Part shown: piece after piece, positions 45,628 through 54,924 of the stretch
Layout: each line of letters begins with the position of its first letter
Position numbering within the stretch: the first letter of the stretch is position 1
DNA from: JAUIAI01 sp041396585
GTDB lineage: Bacteria > Pseudomonadota > Gammaproteobacteria > Burkholderiales > Burkholderiaceae_E
Assembly (NCBI GenBank): GCA_041396585.1
Contig: JAWKYG010000004.1
Coordinates: 310,001 to 374,000, forward strand
DNA length: 64,000 bases
Direction: 5' to 3'
Translations under genes and position numbers: made by a program
The notes under the pieces: generated by a model
Database searches by the model: none
What the model saw: only the letters and a program-made list of their open reading frames with translations
What the model was told of the DNA's origin: nothing

Positions 45628-46002
45628 CTAGCAGCTGGCAGAGTCCAGGTCGGCATACATGGACAAGGCACCGTCCAGATAGCGCGCCTCCGGCGGCCAG
45701 TCGATCGTGCCTTCGAAGCCCACTGCGGTGCTTCCATAGGTCTTTTCCAGACGCCTCAGTTCGCCTTGATGCGTGCCAAGCCCGCGCGTCTCGCGATCAT
45801 GCGCGACCAGCGACGCCCTCAACCTGGCCATCAGCGGCTTGGCACCCAGCGCCATCGCGATCGCCTGCTGACGCAGCATGCTGTCTTCGCTGACCAGCGG
45901 CCCCTTGTAGACATCCACGCTAACTTGCAGCGCGCTGCAACCGGCAAACAGCAGGGTTGCGACGGCGACCAGGCCGCGACGAAAATGGAGTTTGCCGATC
46001 AT
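45628..46002 (-). CDS. uncharacterised lipoprotein
   Basis: Protein of 124 residues with a lipoprotein signal, MIGKLHFRRGLVAVATLLFAGC, lipidated Cys22. The mature part, with SVDVYKGPLVSEDSMLRQQ, a helical Ala/Arg-rich middle and SMYADLDSASC at the end, has no family signature known to me. The start at 46002 overlaps the probable stop of the preceding lipoprotein by four bases (ATGA). The large protein starts 33 bp after its end, so the three form one operon. Confidence 0.75.
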   Translation of the reverse strand: MIGKLHFRRGLVAVATLLFAGCSALQVSVDVYKGPLVSEDSMLRQQAIAMALGAKPLMARLRASLVAHDRETRGLGTHQGELRRLEKTYGSTAVGFEGTIDWPPEARYLDGALSMYADLDSASC

Positions 46003-46672
46003 TTGTCGGCTCCAAGATCGGTTTCCGAGGCGCTTGAAGCGCTCGATGTCGGCCTCAGCCTTTCTCAGCTCAGCGAAGACATCGGCATCCAGCGTCACCT
46101 GCCCCTTTCCCTGACGAAGCACGGCAACGGTGCCCAGCGCCTCGGCGAATACCCACTTCAGCCTTGGCCGGACTGCTGCCCATATAGATGACCAACCGGT
46201 GCGCCCGTGGCGCCTCCCGAAAGCCCTCGGGGCCGAACAGCATCAAACCTCGACCGGTTGCCAGATTCACCTGCGTGCCGTTGCTCTTGGCCTCGATCGG
46301 TGCATCGGGATCATCCGCACTGCCCTTCACGGAGCCCGCAATGGAATCGACCACCGTCGCAGGCAACCAGCCCGAGGCGAAGCTCACATTGTTGAAGACC
46401 GATGACTGACCGCGCACCCGGATGCGGTACAAGGTGGGCGGCAATTGATCTCGCTGGTCGTAAACGCCGAGATAATAGGTGGTCTCGAGCATGGTGCCCG
46501 GGGTGTTGCTTCCGACACCAATTGCCAGCCCGCCGAGCGTGTTGCGAACAGGAACGGTCATCGATGAACAGCCGCTGGCGGTGAGCACGATCAGGGCGGC
46601 AGCGGCGAGACGGACCAGACGATCAGCGGAACATGGCGGACGCATTGCGCGGGCGGATGACGACGTTTTCAT
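45999..46672 (-). CDS. uncharacterised lipoprotein, frameshifted near the C-terminus
   Basis: First gene of the three-gene operon, with AGGGGAGG before the ATG at 46672. A lipoprotein signal ends VLTASGC (lipidated Cys near residue 35). The mature protein starts SSMTVPVRNTLGGLAIGVG and includes TTYYLGVYDQRDQLPPTLYRI, HRLVIYMGSSPAKA. Near 46155 the frame must change to KWVFAEALGTVAVLRQGKG, and near 46025 again to give ETDLGADK and a stop overlapping the next start. As read without correction the frame ends at 46070. The GPLVSED/KGPL style of the next gene and this protein suggest an envelope-bound pair; function unknown. Confidence 0.65.
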
Positions 46673-46811
46673 CTGCCTCCCCTTTATCGATTGCCCGGAC
46701 TCGTTGGCGGCCGGACATTACTGTCGCCGGAATATGGTCAGTGACGTTACGCCGCGCATGTATGCGGGTAAATCAACAAGAGTGTTGAGCGGCCAACATC
46801 GAAGCCGCGAG

Positions 46812-47467
46812 TCAGTCGGACTCTGCTTCGCCAGATCGTGTTGAGGGTGGCGCGAATGCCAAACGCAGCGCGTAGGCGCCGATGTCTGCCGGCCAGGACG
46901 CGAGTCGTTTTCGAGCGCTGGACGGTCATCGGCAAACAGCGCTCTGCTCGCCTCTTCGAACCCGGCCAGGTCGCCGGCGATCGCCTGCATGAAGTGATAG
47001 GCCGCCTCGCGGGCCGCGCTGTCCAACCTCGGCATCCGGCTGGCGGCGGGCATCTTCGACCAGGCGTCTCGGCGCGGCAGACGCACCGCCTCGCTGGGCG
47101 GCAAGCCAGTTCCAATGCCTGGGTAGCAGCGTCACTCGCGCGACACGACCCCCAGGCGTGGTCGGCCCCGACCATTCGCCCCGGACTCCGTGCCTGACTC
47201 ATCGTCTGGCGCTGGAGCGGCCGAGGGTCGGGACCGCGCTCGCCGGCCTGGCGCAGGGGACATCAACCGCTGGGCGATCTCATCATCACTGCCGCGCAGA
47301 TCGAGATCGATGACCCGCCCGGTGGCGTCATCGAACACCAGCACTGGCTCCGAAGCACCGTCCGCAACGGCCCGCTTCACGGCCAGCGCGGTAGGCACAG
47401 GTGCGCCGGAGATCAGCAATCGGTGGCCTTGAAACGCAGACCAGGCCTGGGAACGGGGCGTGCTCAT
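46812..47467 (-). pseudogene. DUF2239 family protein, frameshifted
   Basis: The start at 47467 gives MSTPRSQAWSAFQGHRLLIS, then VLVFDDATGRVIDLDLRGSD and RPRLGVVSRE, the DUF2239 N-terminal half. The frame breaks there near 47135 and continues as VTLLPRHWNWLAAQRGGASA then RRLVEDARR, breaks near 47060, continues as AAREAAYHFMQAIAGDLAGF then EEASRALFADDR, breaks near 46920 and ends SWPADIGAYALRLAF and a stop at 46812. All parts of the family are present in order, about 215 residues. Function is unknown. Paired palindromes at 47495-47537 lie in its promoter region. Confidence 0.75.
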
Positions 47468-47494
47468 CTTGTCACCATCATCGCAATGGCGACA

Positions 47495-47537
47495 TTTTAT
47501 ACCCGGATAAAATTAAACTCAATTACACCCGGGTAAT
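47495..47537. promoter_or_regulatory. paired operator-like palindromes upstream of the DUF2239 gene
   Basis: TTTTATACCCGGATAAAA (47495-47512) and ATTACACCCGGGTAAT (47522-47537) both have inverted A/T-rich arms flanking the same core ACCCGG. The cores are 26 bp apart, about two and a half helical turns. The block is AT-rich inside a very GC-rich region and lies 28-70 bp upstream of the DUF2239 start, where a repressor would act. Confidence 0.6.
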
Positions 47538-47586
47538 AAATAGACATAGCGCCTGTCGGGAAGCCTGGCCCCGCCCCGTCGGTGCA

Positions 47587-48135
47587 TCAGAGCTGCCCTG
47601 TGTACTCCCCTCGTGCCGGATAGTCCTTGGCGATCACGAAGTCGATCGCGCCGAGCAGATCCTGAAACGATGGCCGGGCGAACGGCATGGTCTGGGTTGC
47701 CCCGTAGTAAAGCGTGCCATCGGGACGCACGATGAAGACCCCTGGTTCGCTGAACAGATCTGGTTCGTCGATACCCACCGAGGTCTTGCCGCGCGACGTG
47801 CTGATGTACAGCCCCCACTGACGGGCCACCGTCAGACTCAGGCTGTGCCCGATGCGAAGCCGATCGGCCTTGATCCGGTCGGCCATGGCCTTCGCGCGAC
47901 CGGCATCGTCGCTGCTCAATGCCAGGACCTGTACGCCGCGGGATTCGAACTCCGGCATGAGCCGCTCGAGTTCGATCAGATACTTCGCGCAGATCGGGCA
48001 ATGCAGGCCGCGATAGAAGACGATCAGATCGAAATTCTCGCCCGGTTGGGCGCCGAGCACGAAGCGTTCGCCGCCCAGAAGTGGCACGTTCAGGGCCGGC
48101 ACAGGCTGTCGGGGTATCAGGGCGGCAAGCGTCAT
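47587..48135 (-). CDS. peroxiredoxin-like thioredoxin-fold protein (AhpC/TSA family)
   Basis: Protein of 182 residues starting MTLAALIPRQPVPALNVPLL. FYRGLHCPICAKYLIELERL carries a CPIC pair (Cys46, Cys49), the pattern of the AhpC/TSA 'peroxiredoxin-like' branch, in which the first Cys is probably the reactive one; VFIVRPDGTLYYGATQTMPF is the C-terminal strand region. It likely reduces peroxides or thiols. It is divergent from the AraC-type regulator 78-110 bp away, a common arrangement for this branch and a hint that the regulator controls it. Confidence 0.85.
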   Translation of the reverse strand: MTLAALIPRQPVPALNVPLLGGERFVLGAQPGENFDLIVFYRGLHCPICAKYLIELERLMPEFESRGVQVLALSSDDAGRAKAMADRIKADRLRIGHSLSLTVARQWGLYISTSRGKTSVGIDEPDLFSEPGVFIVRPDGTLYYGATQTMPFARPSFQDLLGAIDFVIAKDYPARGEYTGQL

Positions 48136-48246
48136 GGGCGGTTCCCGGTGAGTGGCTGAGAGATCGGTGTCTTGACGACACAGCGGGGAGTGTGGTGTCC
48201 TGAGAGCATTCGTATGTCCGCATTTGATTGCAATTCGTACAAGATC

Positions 48247-49059
48247 ATGCCTCAGAGACTGGATCGCCTGGCCGCCCTGCTGGATGGCCTGGCCCCCGAA
48301 GTGACGCTGGCCGAGATCGGGCCCGGCCCGGTCGATCACGGGAACGACCCGTCCCGGCCGCCAGGCCTGCTGCTCGTATTGCTCTGCGCGGGGTCACTGA
48401 CCCTGCGCCGGGCCGACGCCGCCGCGCAGGTGCGGGCCCCGGCGCTGCTCGTGCTCCGTTCCGATCTGCCGTGTGTGCTGGCAGAGATCACGGAACGTGA
48501 TCATGAGCGGGTGATCAGTCTCCGAGCCCGGCTGACCGGGCCTGGCAGCCCGCTGTTTCTCGATGAATTCAGCGAGCCGCGCATCGTTTCGCTCGATGAC
48601 GACGAACCCGCGCTCCGTCTTGCAGTGGACATGCTCAAGGCGGAACTCGACGCGCCCCGCTGTGGCCATGCCGCGCTGCTCAGCCGCGCCGGCGACATTC
48701 TGTTCATCGGCCTGCTGCGCCATCTGGTGGCCAACCCGGGCCCGCACGGGAGCGGTCTGTTCAGCGGCCTGGCCGACCCGCGCATCGCCAGGGCCCTGGT
48801 CGCGATGCATCAGCGCCCCGATCTGAACTGGTCGCTCGAGCGGCTCTCGCAGGAAGCGGGCATGTCACGAACCGCTTTCACCTCGACGTTTCGCGAGGTG
48901 ATGAAGCGAACACCCGGCAAGTACCTGACCGCGATCAGGCTCTCGATCGCCCGGCGCTCGGTGGAACTGGGCAAGGGCCTGAAGGAAGCGGCGCGCGCGG
49001 CCGGCTACCGGAACCCATCGGCGCTGTCGCGTGCGCTGGCCAGGGCGCGCCAGCACTAG
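48247..49059 (+). CDS. AraC-family transcriptional regulator (cupin_6 type)
   Basis: Regulator of about 270 residues. The N-terminal sensor starts LDRLAALLDGLAPEV, as in cupin_6 AraC proteins, with LLRHLVANPG before the DNA-binding part. Two helix-turn-helix motifs follow: WSLERLSQEAGMSRTAFTSTF and GLKEAARAAGYRNPSALSRA. The start is placed at 48247; an ATG at 48214 adds eleven residues. Divergent from the peroxiredoxin-like gene, which it probably regulates. Confidence 0.9.
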   Translation: MPQRLDRLAALLDGLAPEVTLAEIGPGPVDHGNDPSRPPGLLLVLLCAGSLTLRRADAAAQVRAPALLVLRSDLPCVLAEITERDHERVISLRARLTGPGSPLFLDEFSEPRIVSLDDDEPALRLAVDMLKAELDAPRCGHAALLSRAGDILFIGLLRHLVANPGPHGSGLFSGLADPRIARALVAMHQRPDLNWSLERLSQEAGMSRTAFTSTFREVMKRTPGKYLTAIRLSIARRSVELGKGLKEAARAAGYRNPSALSRALARARQH

Positions 49060-49159
49060 CGGCAGACCGACCACGCAGCCTTTAACATTGGCCCGCGGCC
49101 CTGGTTTCACTCGGTCACTCGATCCGACAAGACGCTGATTCCACCGACCAGATCGACGA

Positions 49160-52100
49160 ATGCAACAAGGCACCCTCAGTATTCGATTGATGGGCGGCTT
49201 CTCGGTCAGCACCGACGCCGGGTTGATCGCCTTCCCATCGTCCGGTCGATTGCGGGTATTGCTCGCGCTGCTGCTTCTGCCCGATGCCAGCGGGTGGGAA
49301 AGAGCGCAGCTCGCGCTCAGGCTATGGCCGGATTCCACGCCAGGCCAGGGCCGCACAAATCTGCGACGTGAATTGCATCGGCTGGTCAGACTGGATCCCG
49401 CGATCGAGTGTCGCCTGAGCAGCCGTGGCTCACGGTTGCAATGGCAGTGGATGACCGGGGATTACTTCGACGTCGGATCGTTTCGCGCCAACTATGAGCT
49501 AATCTCGCGCTGCGGCTCGCCGAGCGAGTGCCAAGGCGCCTTTCTCGCATGCATCGAACACACCCGCGGCGATTTCATGCCCGGGCTGGACGACGAATGG
49601 ATACAGCGGCAGCGCCAAGCGCTCGACGCACAACGCCGAAGCGCGCTTCGCCATGTGCTGCGAATCGCAGCCGAGAACGGCGATGCCGAGCAGATCATCC
49701 AGGCGGCCACGCACCTGCTCCACGACGATGCCTGCGATGAACGGGCGGCAATGACCCTGATTCGACTGCACCAGGCGCGCGGCGAAACGGCGCTGGCGAT
49801 GCGGGTCTATCGAGGCACCGAGCAGGCGTTGGCACGCGACCTTGGCATCGCGCCTTCCCTCGAACTGCGTTCGGCGTTCGAGGCGCTTCGCTCGGCGCCA
49901 TTGTCGACACACTCGCAGACGCTCCTGCGCGTACCGAGGTCGTCTGCATCGGACGCGGCGAGGAAATGAGGGCTTGCAAGCGCACTGGCAGCTTGCCTGC
50001 CAGGGCGCACCGCGAATTGTCATTTTGGACGGCGAGGCCGGCATCGGAAAATCCTGCCTGATCAAGGCCTTTGCGCAGGCGCTCGCCGCCGAAGGCGGCC
50101 GCGTGCTCGTGTCGGAGAGCTTCCCGGGCGTGCAGCCGATCGCGCTTGGCGCGCTGCGCGCCTGGCTGGGTGTGAAGATGCCCTCGCCTGCCGACGCGGC
50201 CAGCCCTGACCAAGGCGCCCGCTTCGAGCCGCTCGCGCGTGCGCTCGAGTTGCGAAACGGCCCCACGCTGCTGATCCTCGATGATCTGCAGTGGGTGGAT
50301 GCCGACTCGCTGGATGTCGTGCGCTTTCTCGCCCAGACTCAGCGCATGGCTCCCTGGATGATTCTCGCCGCGCGCCGCCTCGGTGAAGAGCCGCATGATC
50401 CGCGGCTGCCGTCGCTGCTCGATGATCTGGTGGCCACCGGCTTCGCCAGCACCATGAAGTTGTCCGGGCTTGCACCAGAAGCCGTCGAATCACTGATCGA
50501 TGAGACGATTCATTGTCACCCTGCGGCTGGCCGCGCCCCACCGGATACTGGCCGGCTACGCTCGCTCGTTCACCGCTGGTCGGGCGGCAATCCGTTACAC
50601 GTGCTCGAATGGACGCTGCTCGCGCTGCGGGAACCGGATCGGCCTGATGAGACGGTCCCAGAGCGCATCGAGGCTGTCGTCGCCGGCCGCCTGCGCGTGC
50701 TCTCGCTCGTGCAGCGACGCGTTCTCAACCTGATCGCCCTGGCCGGCGAACGCTTGTCCTTCGCGACATTGTCGGGCATCAGCGGGCTCACCGATGATGC
50801 CCTGGCCGCGACGATCGAATCACTGGAGCAACGCCGGCTGATCGCAGACGATCGCGGAGACGTCCGCGTTGCACACGAGACGATCCGACGCGTGATCATC
50901 GCGGGGATCAGGCCCGTAAGACGGCGCGAGATGCAGCACAAGCTGGCCGAAACGATGGCCGCTGCGCTGGAGGACGGCGACGTCGATGGTGCGGCGCGCA
51001 TTGCGGGCCACTTCAGCGCGGCGGCCAGGCACGCCGAAGCCACGCAATGGTTCGGACGCGCGGCGACCGATGCGCAGAGCCTTGGCGCCCATCGCGAGAC
51101 CGTCCATTTGCTGCGCCGCGCCCTGGCAGAGCAGAGCCGCCTGCCGCAGACCGCTGCGCGTCATCAGCGAAGTGCAAGGCTGCTGCTTGGGATCGCGGCC
51201 AATGCACAGGTGCTCGAGGGCTTCCACTCGCCCACGCTGGTAGCCGCCTGTAACGAACTCGAGGCCTTGCTAGAGAAGATTGCGGACGCGACGACCCGCG
51301 TCCAGATCCTGAATCGCCTGCGCCAGCGATACTCGGTGCCCGGATCACTGTCGCGTGCGCTGGCACTGGCTGAGCGCGCCGCCCGCCTGGCCGGCCCACT
51401 GGGCATACCGATCTTCACCCTGGAGGCGGATCGCGCACTGGGCCAGACCTTACTGCATATGGGCCGCTATCCGCAGAGCGACCACCACTACGCTCTGGCG
51501 GCACGGACGCTCGAATCATCCGTCGCCACGGGCGCACTGGACGAAGACCAGTTCAGCTGGCCTGTGCACCAGCTCCACAACGGCTGGGCTCTCGTGCAAT
51601 GGATGCTCGGAAACGAACCTAGGCCCGCGCGTTGCTGCGTCGCTCCAAAGATCTGAGAAAGTTCGATAAGGATGTGTACAGCCGGGTGAATGCAGGCCGG
51701 GTACGCGCCATTGCCTTCGCGCTGATAGGCGATGAGCGGCAATTGCAGCAAGAGTGCCAGTGGCTGGAGGACGCATGCTTCTTCAACCGGGAGATCACGG
51801 TCCCGGAACTGCCTGCGCATCGTGGCTGGATTCTGCTGCGCCACGGCGAGCCGACGGCAGGTCTGCGAATGATATTCACGGGTGTCAGGGCGATCCGTGA
51901 TCAAGACGGCGGACTATTCCTGCCCTACTGGCTCGCCACGCTCGCGCAAGCCTGCCTAGAGGCCAAACGCCCGGCGCGCGCCCTGGGCGTGGTGAAACTC
52001 GCCCTGCACGGCGCAGAAGCCATCGATCAGCGCGGATTCGTCAGCGAGTTGTGGCGGATTCGCGCATTGGCGCTGGCCGGGCTCGGCGCCGAGCCGGTGG

Positions 52101-52252
52101 CGGTGGACGGCGCCTTGTCGCACGCGGCTGATCTGGCCCGCGAGTGCGGCGCCGAGGGCCTCCTGCGTCGGATCATCCTGGATCGCAGGGCCGCCCCGGC
52201 TCCGCACGCTGTACGCAGGCCCCGAACGCCATCGGAACGCGCTCGCGCCTAG
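49160..52252 (+). CDS. BTAD/AAA-ATPase transcriptional regulator, about 1,030 residues (frameshifted)
   Basis: Reads as one large signal-transduction ATPase of the SARP/BTAD type. The first 260 residues hold a winged helix (GGFSVSTDAGLIAFPSSGRL) and a BTAD helical domain (EHTRGDFMPGLDDEWIQRQR). The frame shifts twice between 49930 and 49980, through CIGRGEEMR, into LQAHWQLACQGAPRIVILD, the ATPase with Walker A GEAGIGKS and Walker B LLILDDLQWVD. A long TPR-like helical region follows, interrupted once near 51620-51640 (GNEP to ARALLRRSKDLRKFDKD). There is no C-terminal LuxR helix. Such proteins regulate transcription in response to unknown signals; the targets may be the adjacent secreted-protein genes. 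Confidence 0.75.
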
Positions 52253-52285
52253 TCTCTTCGTTCCTCAATCGCCTGAAGGAACACC

Positions 52286-52975
52286 ATGAGACACATCGCC
52301 ATTTCGCTGTTGCTTGCGGCCACCGTGACTGTCGCGGCCCCTGGGGCATCAGCGCAGCCGGTAGCGAGGCAACTTGTTCTGGATCTCACACTCGAGAAGA
52401 TCATCGTTCCCGACGGGCTGGTATCGCCTGGTGCGCTAGCCGTTGGATCGACGCTCGAGGGCGTGGTGACATTCAGCGCTACGCCGGCATCCATCGAGGC
52501 CAGAGAGGTACTGCAACGCCGCGTCTATCCAGGGGGAGTCAGCGAGCTCCGACTACGCGGCACGATCGATGCCCGCGTCGAGAACTCGGAGATCATCCTG
52601 TATGAGGACCGAGTATCCATCGGTGTCACACCCTATGGCTGCGAGTGGAAGGAAAGTGTCGCGCCCGGACTGCCGTGCAACGACGCAGGGCAGATCACGC
52701 TACAGGCCGCCGGGTCAGAGCGCGCGGTGCCGTTTCGCCTCGCGTTCTACGCTTACCTGCTCGAGAGAAACCCAACGGATCAGTTCCCGGCAACCGCGGA
52801 TGGCGCGATCGAGATCTTCACGAATGCCGCGATCGCCAGCCCCGTAACGAAGATGATGCTGGGATTCGCCTCGGACGAAACACGTCATCGCGAGGACTTC
52901 GGCCGATCGTTCTCGCCGCAGGCGGACTGGTTCAAGCTCATCCTCACGGTGAACAAGGTGCGTCAAGCCGACTGA
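52286..52975 (+). CDS. uncharacterised secreted protein
   Basis: Protein of 229 residues with a signal peptide (MRHIAISLLLAATVTVAAPG, cleavage after ASA). The mature part is rich in predicted strands: ARQLVLDLTLEKIIVPDGLV, GALAVGSTLEGVVTFSATPA, and two Cys (YGCEW, LPCNDAG) that may form a disulfide. The 'G...VG....G.V.F' strand pattern is like the beta-sandwich domains of many exported proteins. It begins 34 bp after the BTAD regulator and has the same overall plan as the next gene. Function unknown. Confidence 0.65.
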   Translation: MRHIAISLLLAATVTVAAPGASAQPVARQLVLDLTLEKIIVPDGLVSPGALAVGSTLEGVVTFSATPASIEAREVLQRRVYPGGVSELRLRGTIDARVENSEIILYEDRVSIGVTPYGCEWKESVAPGLPCNDAGQITLQAAGSERAVPFRLAFYAYLLERNPTDQFPATADGAIEIFTNAAIASPVTKMMLGFASDETRHREDFGRSFSPQADWFKLILTVNKVRQAD

Positions 52976-53097
52976 GCGAACGCCGGCCAGCACGGGTCCC
53001 TGCCAGGGATTCCCGGCTTACCGGCAAGCACTTCACAAGCCCGACCATTTGCAGCACCATCATGGGCATGGTCTGACGACGTGCGGGAGAGACCGGC

Positions 53098-53745
53098 ATG
53101 AGACAACGAACATGGCGTGCCTGCGGTCTGCGAGCCTTTGGCGTCTTTCTGTTCACCTGTGCCGCAGCGCATTCGCAGCAGTCCCTTGCCGAGCCACAGC
53201 TGTTCTCCTTCACCGCCCGCCTGGAGCGAACCGGCGCCGAAAGCGCGTCGATGCCGGGCGCTCTTCGGGCGGGCATGCTCGTGCCGGGAACCATCGAACT
53301 GCGCTCTGCATCACCGGAGCGCTACCGGCCTTCGGTGATGCAGAGCGGGCGCGCGTGGGCCAGGGCGCTGGCGCGCGTCAAGCTCGGGCCACCCTTCAAT
53401 AGTGAGTTCGAAGGCGGCCTGGTCACGCAGGCCAACGGGCTGCTCACCTTTTCCAATGATCCATTGGGCGGCCGCGACTACCGGGAGATCCTGGCCTCGT
53501 GGCGAGCCTCGGGCCCACCCATCCTCGGCCAGGCGGCGCAGGCATTCGGCCCGGCCGGCTTCGTCATCATGCAGCGCGGGCATCCGGATGAACAAGCGTC
53601 GCTGCCGAAGCTGCTCGAGGGCCTCGCCCAAGACGCCGACATGCTCGTGCGCTATCGCAGCGCAAAGGCCGATACATCGACGCTGTCTTTCGTGTTCAAG
53701 GTCGGCAATCTGCGGCGCGCTCCGACAGCTTCACGCAACCACTAG
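53098..53745 (+). CDS. uncharacterised secreted protein, likely related to the preceding one
   Basis: Protein of 215 residues with a signal peptide (hydrophobic AFGVFLFTCAAAHS). The mature part opens PQLFSFTARLERTGAESASM and GALRAGMLVPGTIELRSASP, which parallels ARQLVLDLTLEKI...GALAVGSTLEGVVTFSATP of the preceding gene, and later LVTQANGLLTFSNDP. The two probably share a beta-sandwich domain and arose by duplication followed by strong divergence. No catalytic residues stand out. Confidence 0.65.
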   Translation: MRQRTWRACGLRAFGVFLFTCAAAHSQQSLAEPQLFSFTARLERTGAESASMPGALRAGMLVPGTIELRSASPERYRPSVMQSGRAWARALARVKLGPPFNSEFEGGLVTQANGLLTFSNDPLGGRDYREILASWRASGPPILGQAAQAFGPAGFVIMQRGHPDEQASLPKLLEGLAQDADMLVRYRSAKADTSTLSFVFKVGNLRRAPTASRNH

Positions 53746-53901
53746 CAAGGCACGCCGCGAGTTCCCCCGCCAGTACAAGACCGCACTGCGGGCTGCTATC
53801 GGCTCACATGTCATGCTTTCCCGGATTTGGTAGCTCGCGTGATATCGCGAGCCGGCGTACGATCCGTGAGACCAGCGAAATCCTGCGCAAGCCCACGAAA
53901 T

Positions 53902-54902
53902 ATGAACATTCGAGACACCGCGACGCCGCCGCCCGCATCGGCCAACGTCGAGCGCTCTCGCGCGGCACTGGGCAGCACCACGCGAACCCCGCAGTCCTTG
54001 ATCGATGTCGCCAGCCGCTACCAGCACATCGGCGTGCGCCCGCGGATGCCGAACTTCGCAGCCTGGATCGACGGCGTTGCGCTGGATCGCCCGATCCCCG
54101 AGCCCATCCAGGCGGAGCTTCGCCAGGCCTTGTGGGATTTCGAGGTGATCTTCTTTGAACCACAGCGCATCAGCGCCGAGCAACATGTTGCCCTGGCCTC
54201 GGTGTTCGGTCAGGTATCGCCAGGCTCCTACTTCGAGCGATCACCCGAGCACCCGAATGTGGAGTTGATCAAGAACGGGCCCGATCGGCCGCCGAACATC
54301 GATCGTTGGCATACGGACATCACCTGGCTGCAATATCCGGCGCTTGGCACGGTGATCCAAATCACCGAGATACCGCCCGCCAGCGGCAACACCTGCTGGG
54401 CCAGTACCAGCAAGGCATTCGAGGCGCTCTCGCCGGGGCTGCAAGCTATGTCGAGGGGCTGACTGCCACCCACACCTGGGAAATCAGTGTGTTTCGCGAC
54501 GCCCTGGCCCGCCAGGGCGAGGCGCAGTTGTTCAATGCCCTGCGCGCATTTCCGCCGGTGCACCACCCGGTGGTCTTGCGGCATCCGGAGAACGGTCGAA
54601 AGTGCCTGTACATCAACCGGGCCTTCACCCGCCGCATCGACGACATCGACTATCGCGAGAGCGACGCCATGTTGCGGTTCTTGTCAGACTGGATCGCGCG
54701 GCCCGAGTTCATGATCAGCCATACCTGGGAGGCGCACGGCATTGCGGTCTGGGACAACCGATCCACACAGCACTATGCCAATGCCGACTACTGGCCGCAT
54801 CCGCGCGTGAACCGGCGGGTCACATTCGAAGACCCGCTTTCTCCGCAGGCGGGCATGAATGTGCACGACCTGATCATGAACGGCAGGCCGATGGAACTCT
54901 GA
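53902..54902 (+). CDS. TauD/TfdA-family dioxygenase (one frameshift)
   Basis: Fe(II)/2-oxoglutarate dioxygenase of about 333 residues starting MNIRDTATPPPASANVERS. The iron ligands are WHTDIT (His, Asp) and QHYANADYWPHP (distal His), and the 2-oxoglutarate Arg is in NRRVTFEDP. The frame breaks near 54446: LSPGLQA must continue as YVEGLTATHTWEI, which one extra base restores. Both halves are otherwise intact, so a sequencing indel is likely. Substrate unknown. It converges on the CadC-type regulator and is read towards it. Confidence 0.83.
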
Positions 54903-54924
54903 ACTCCCGGCAACCCGCCTCGAG

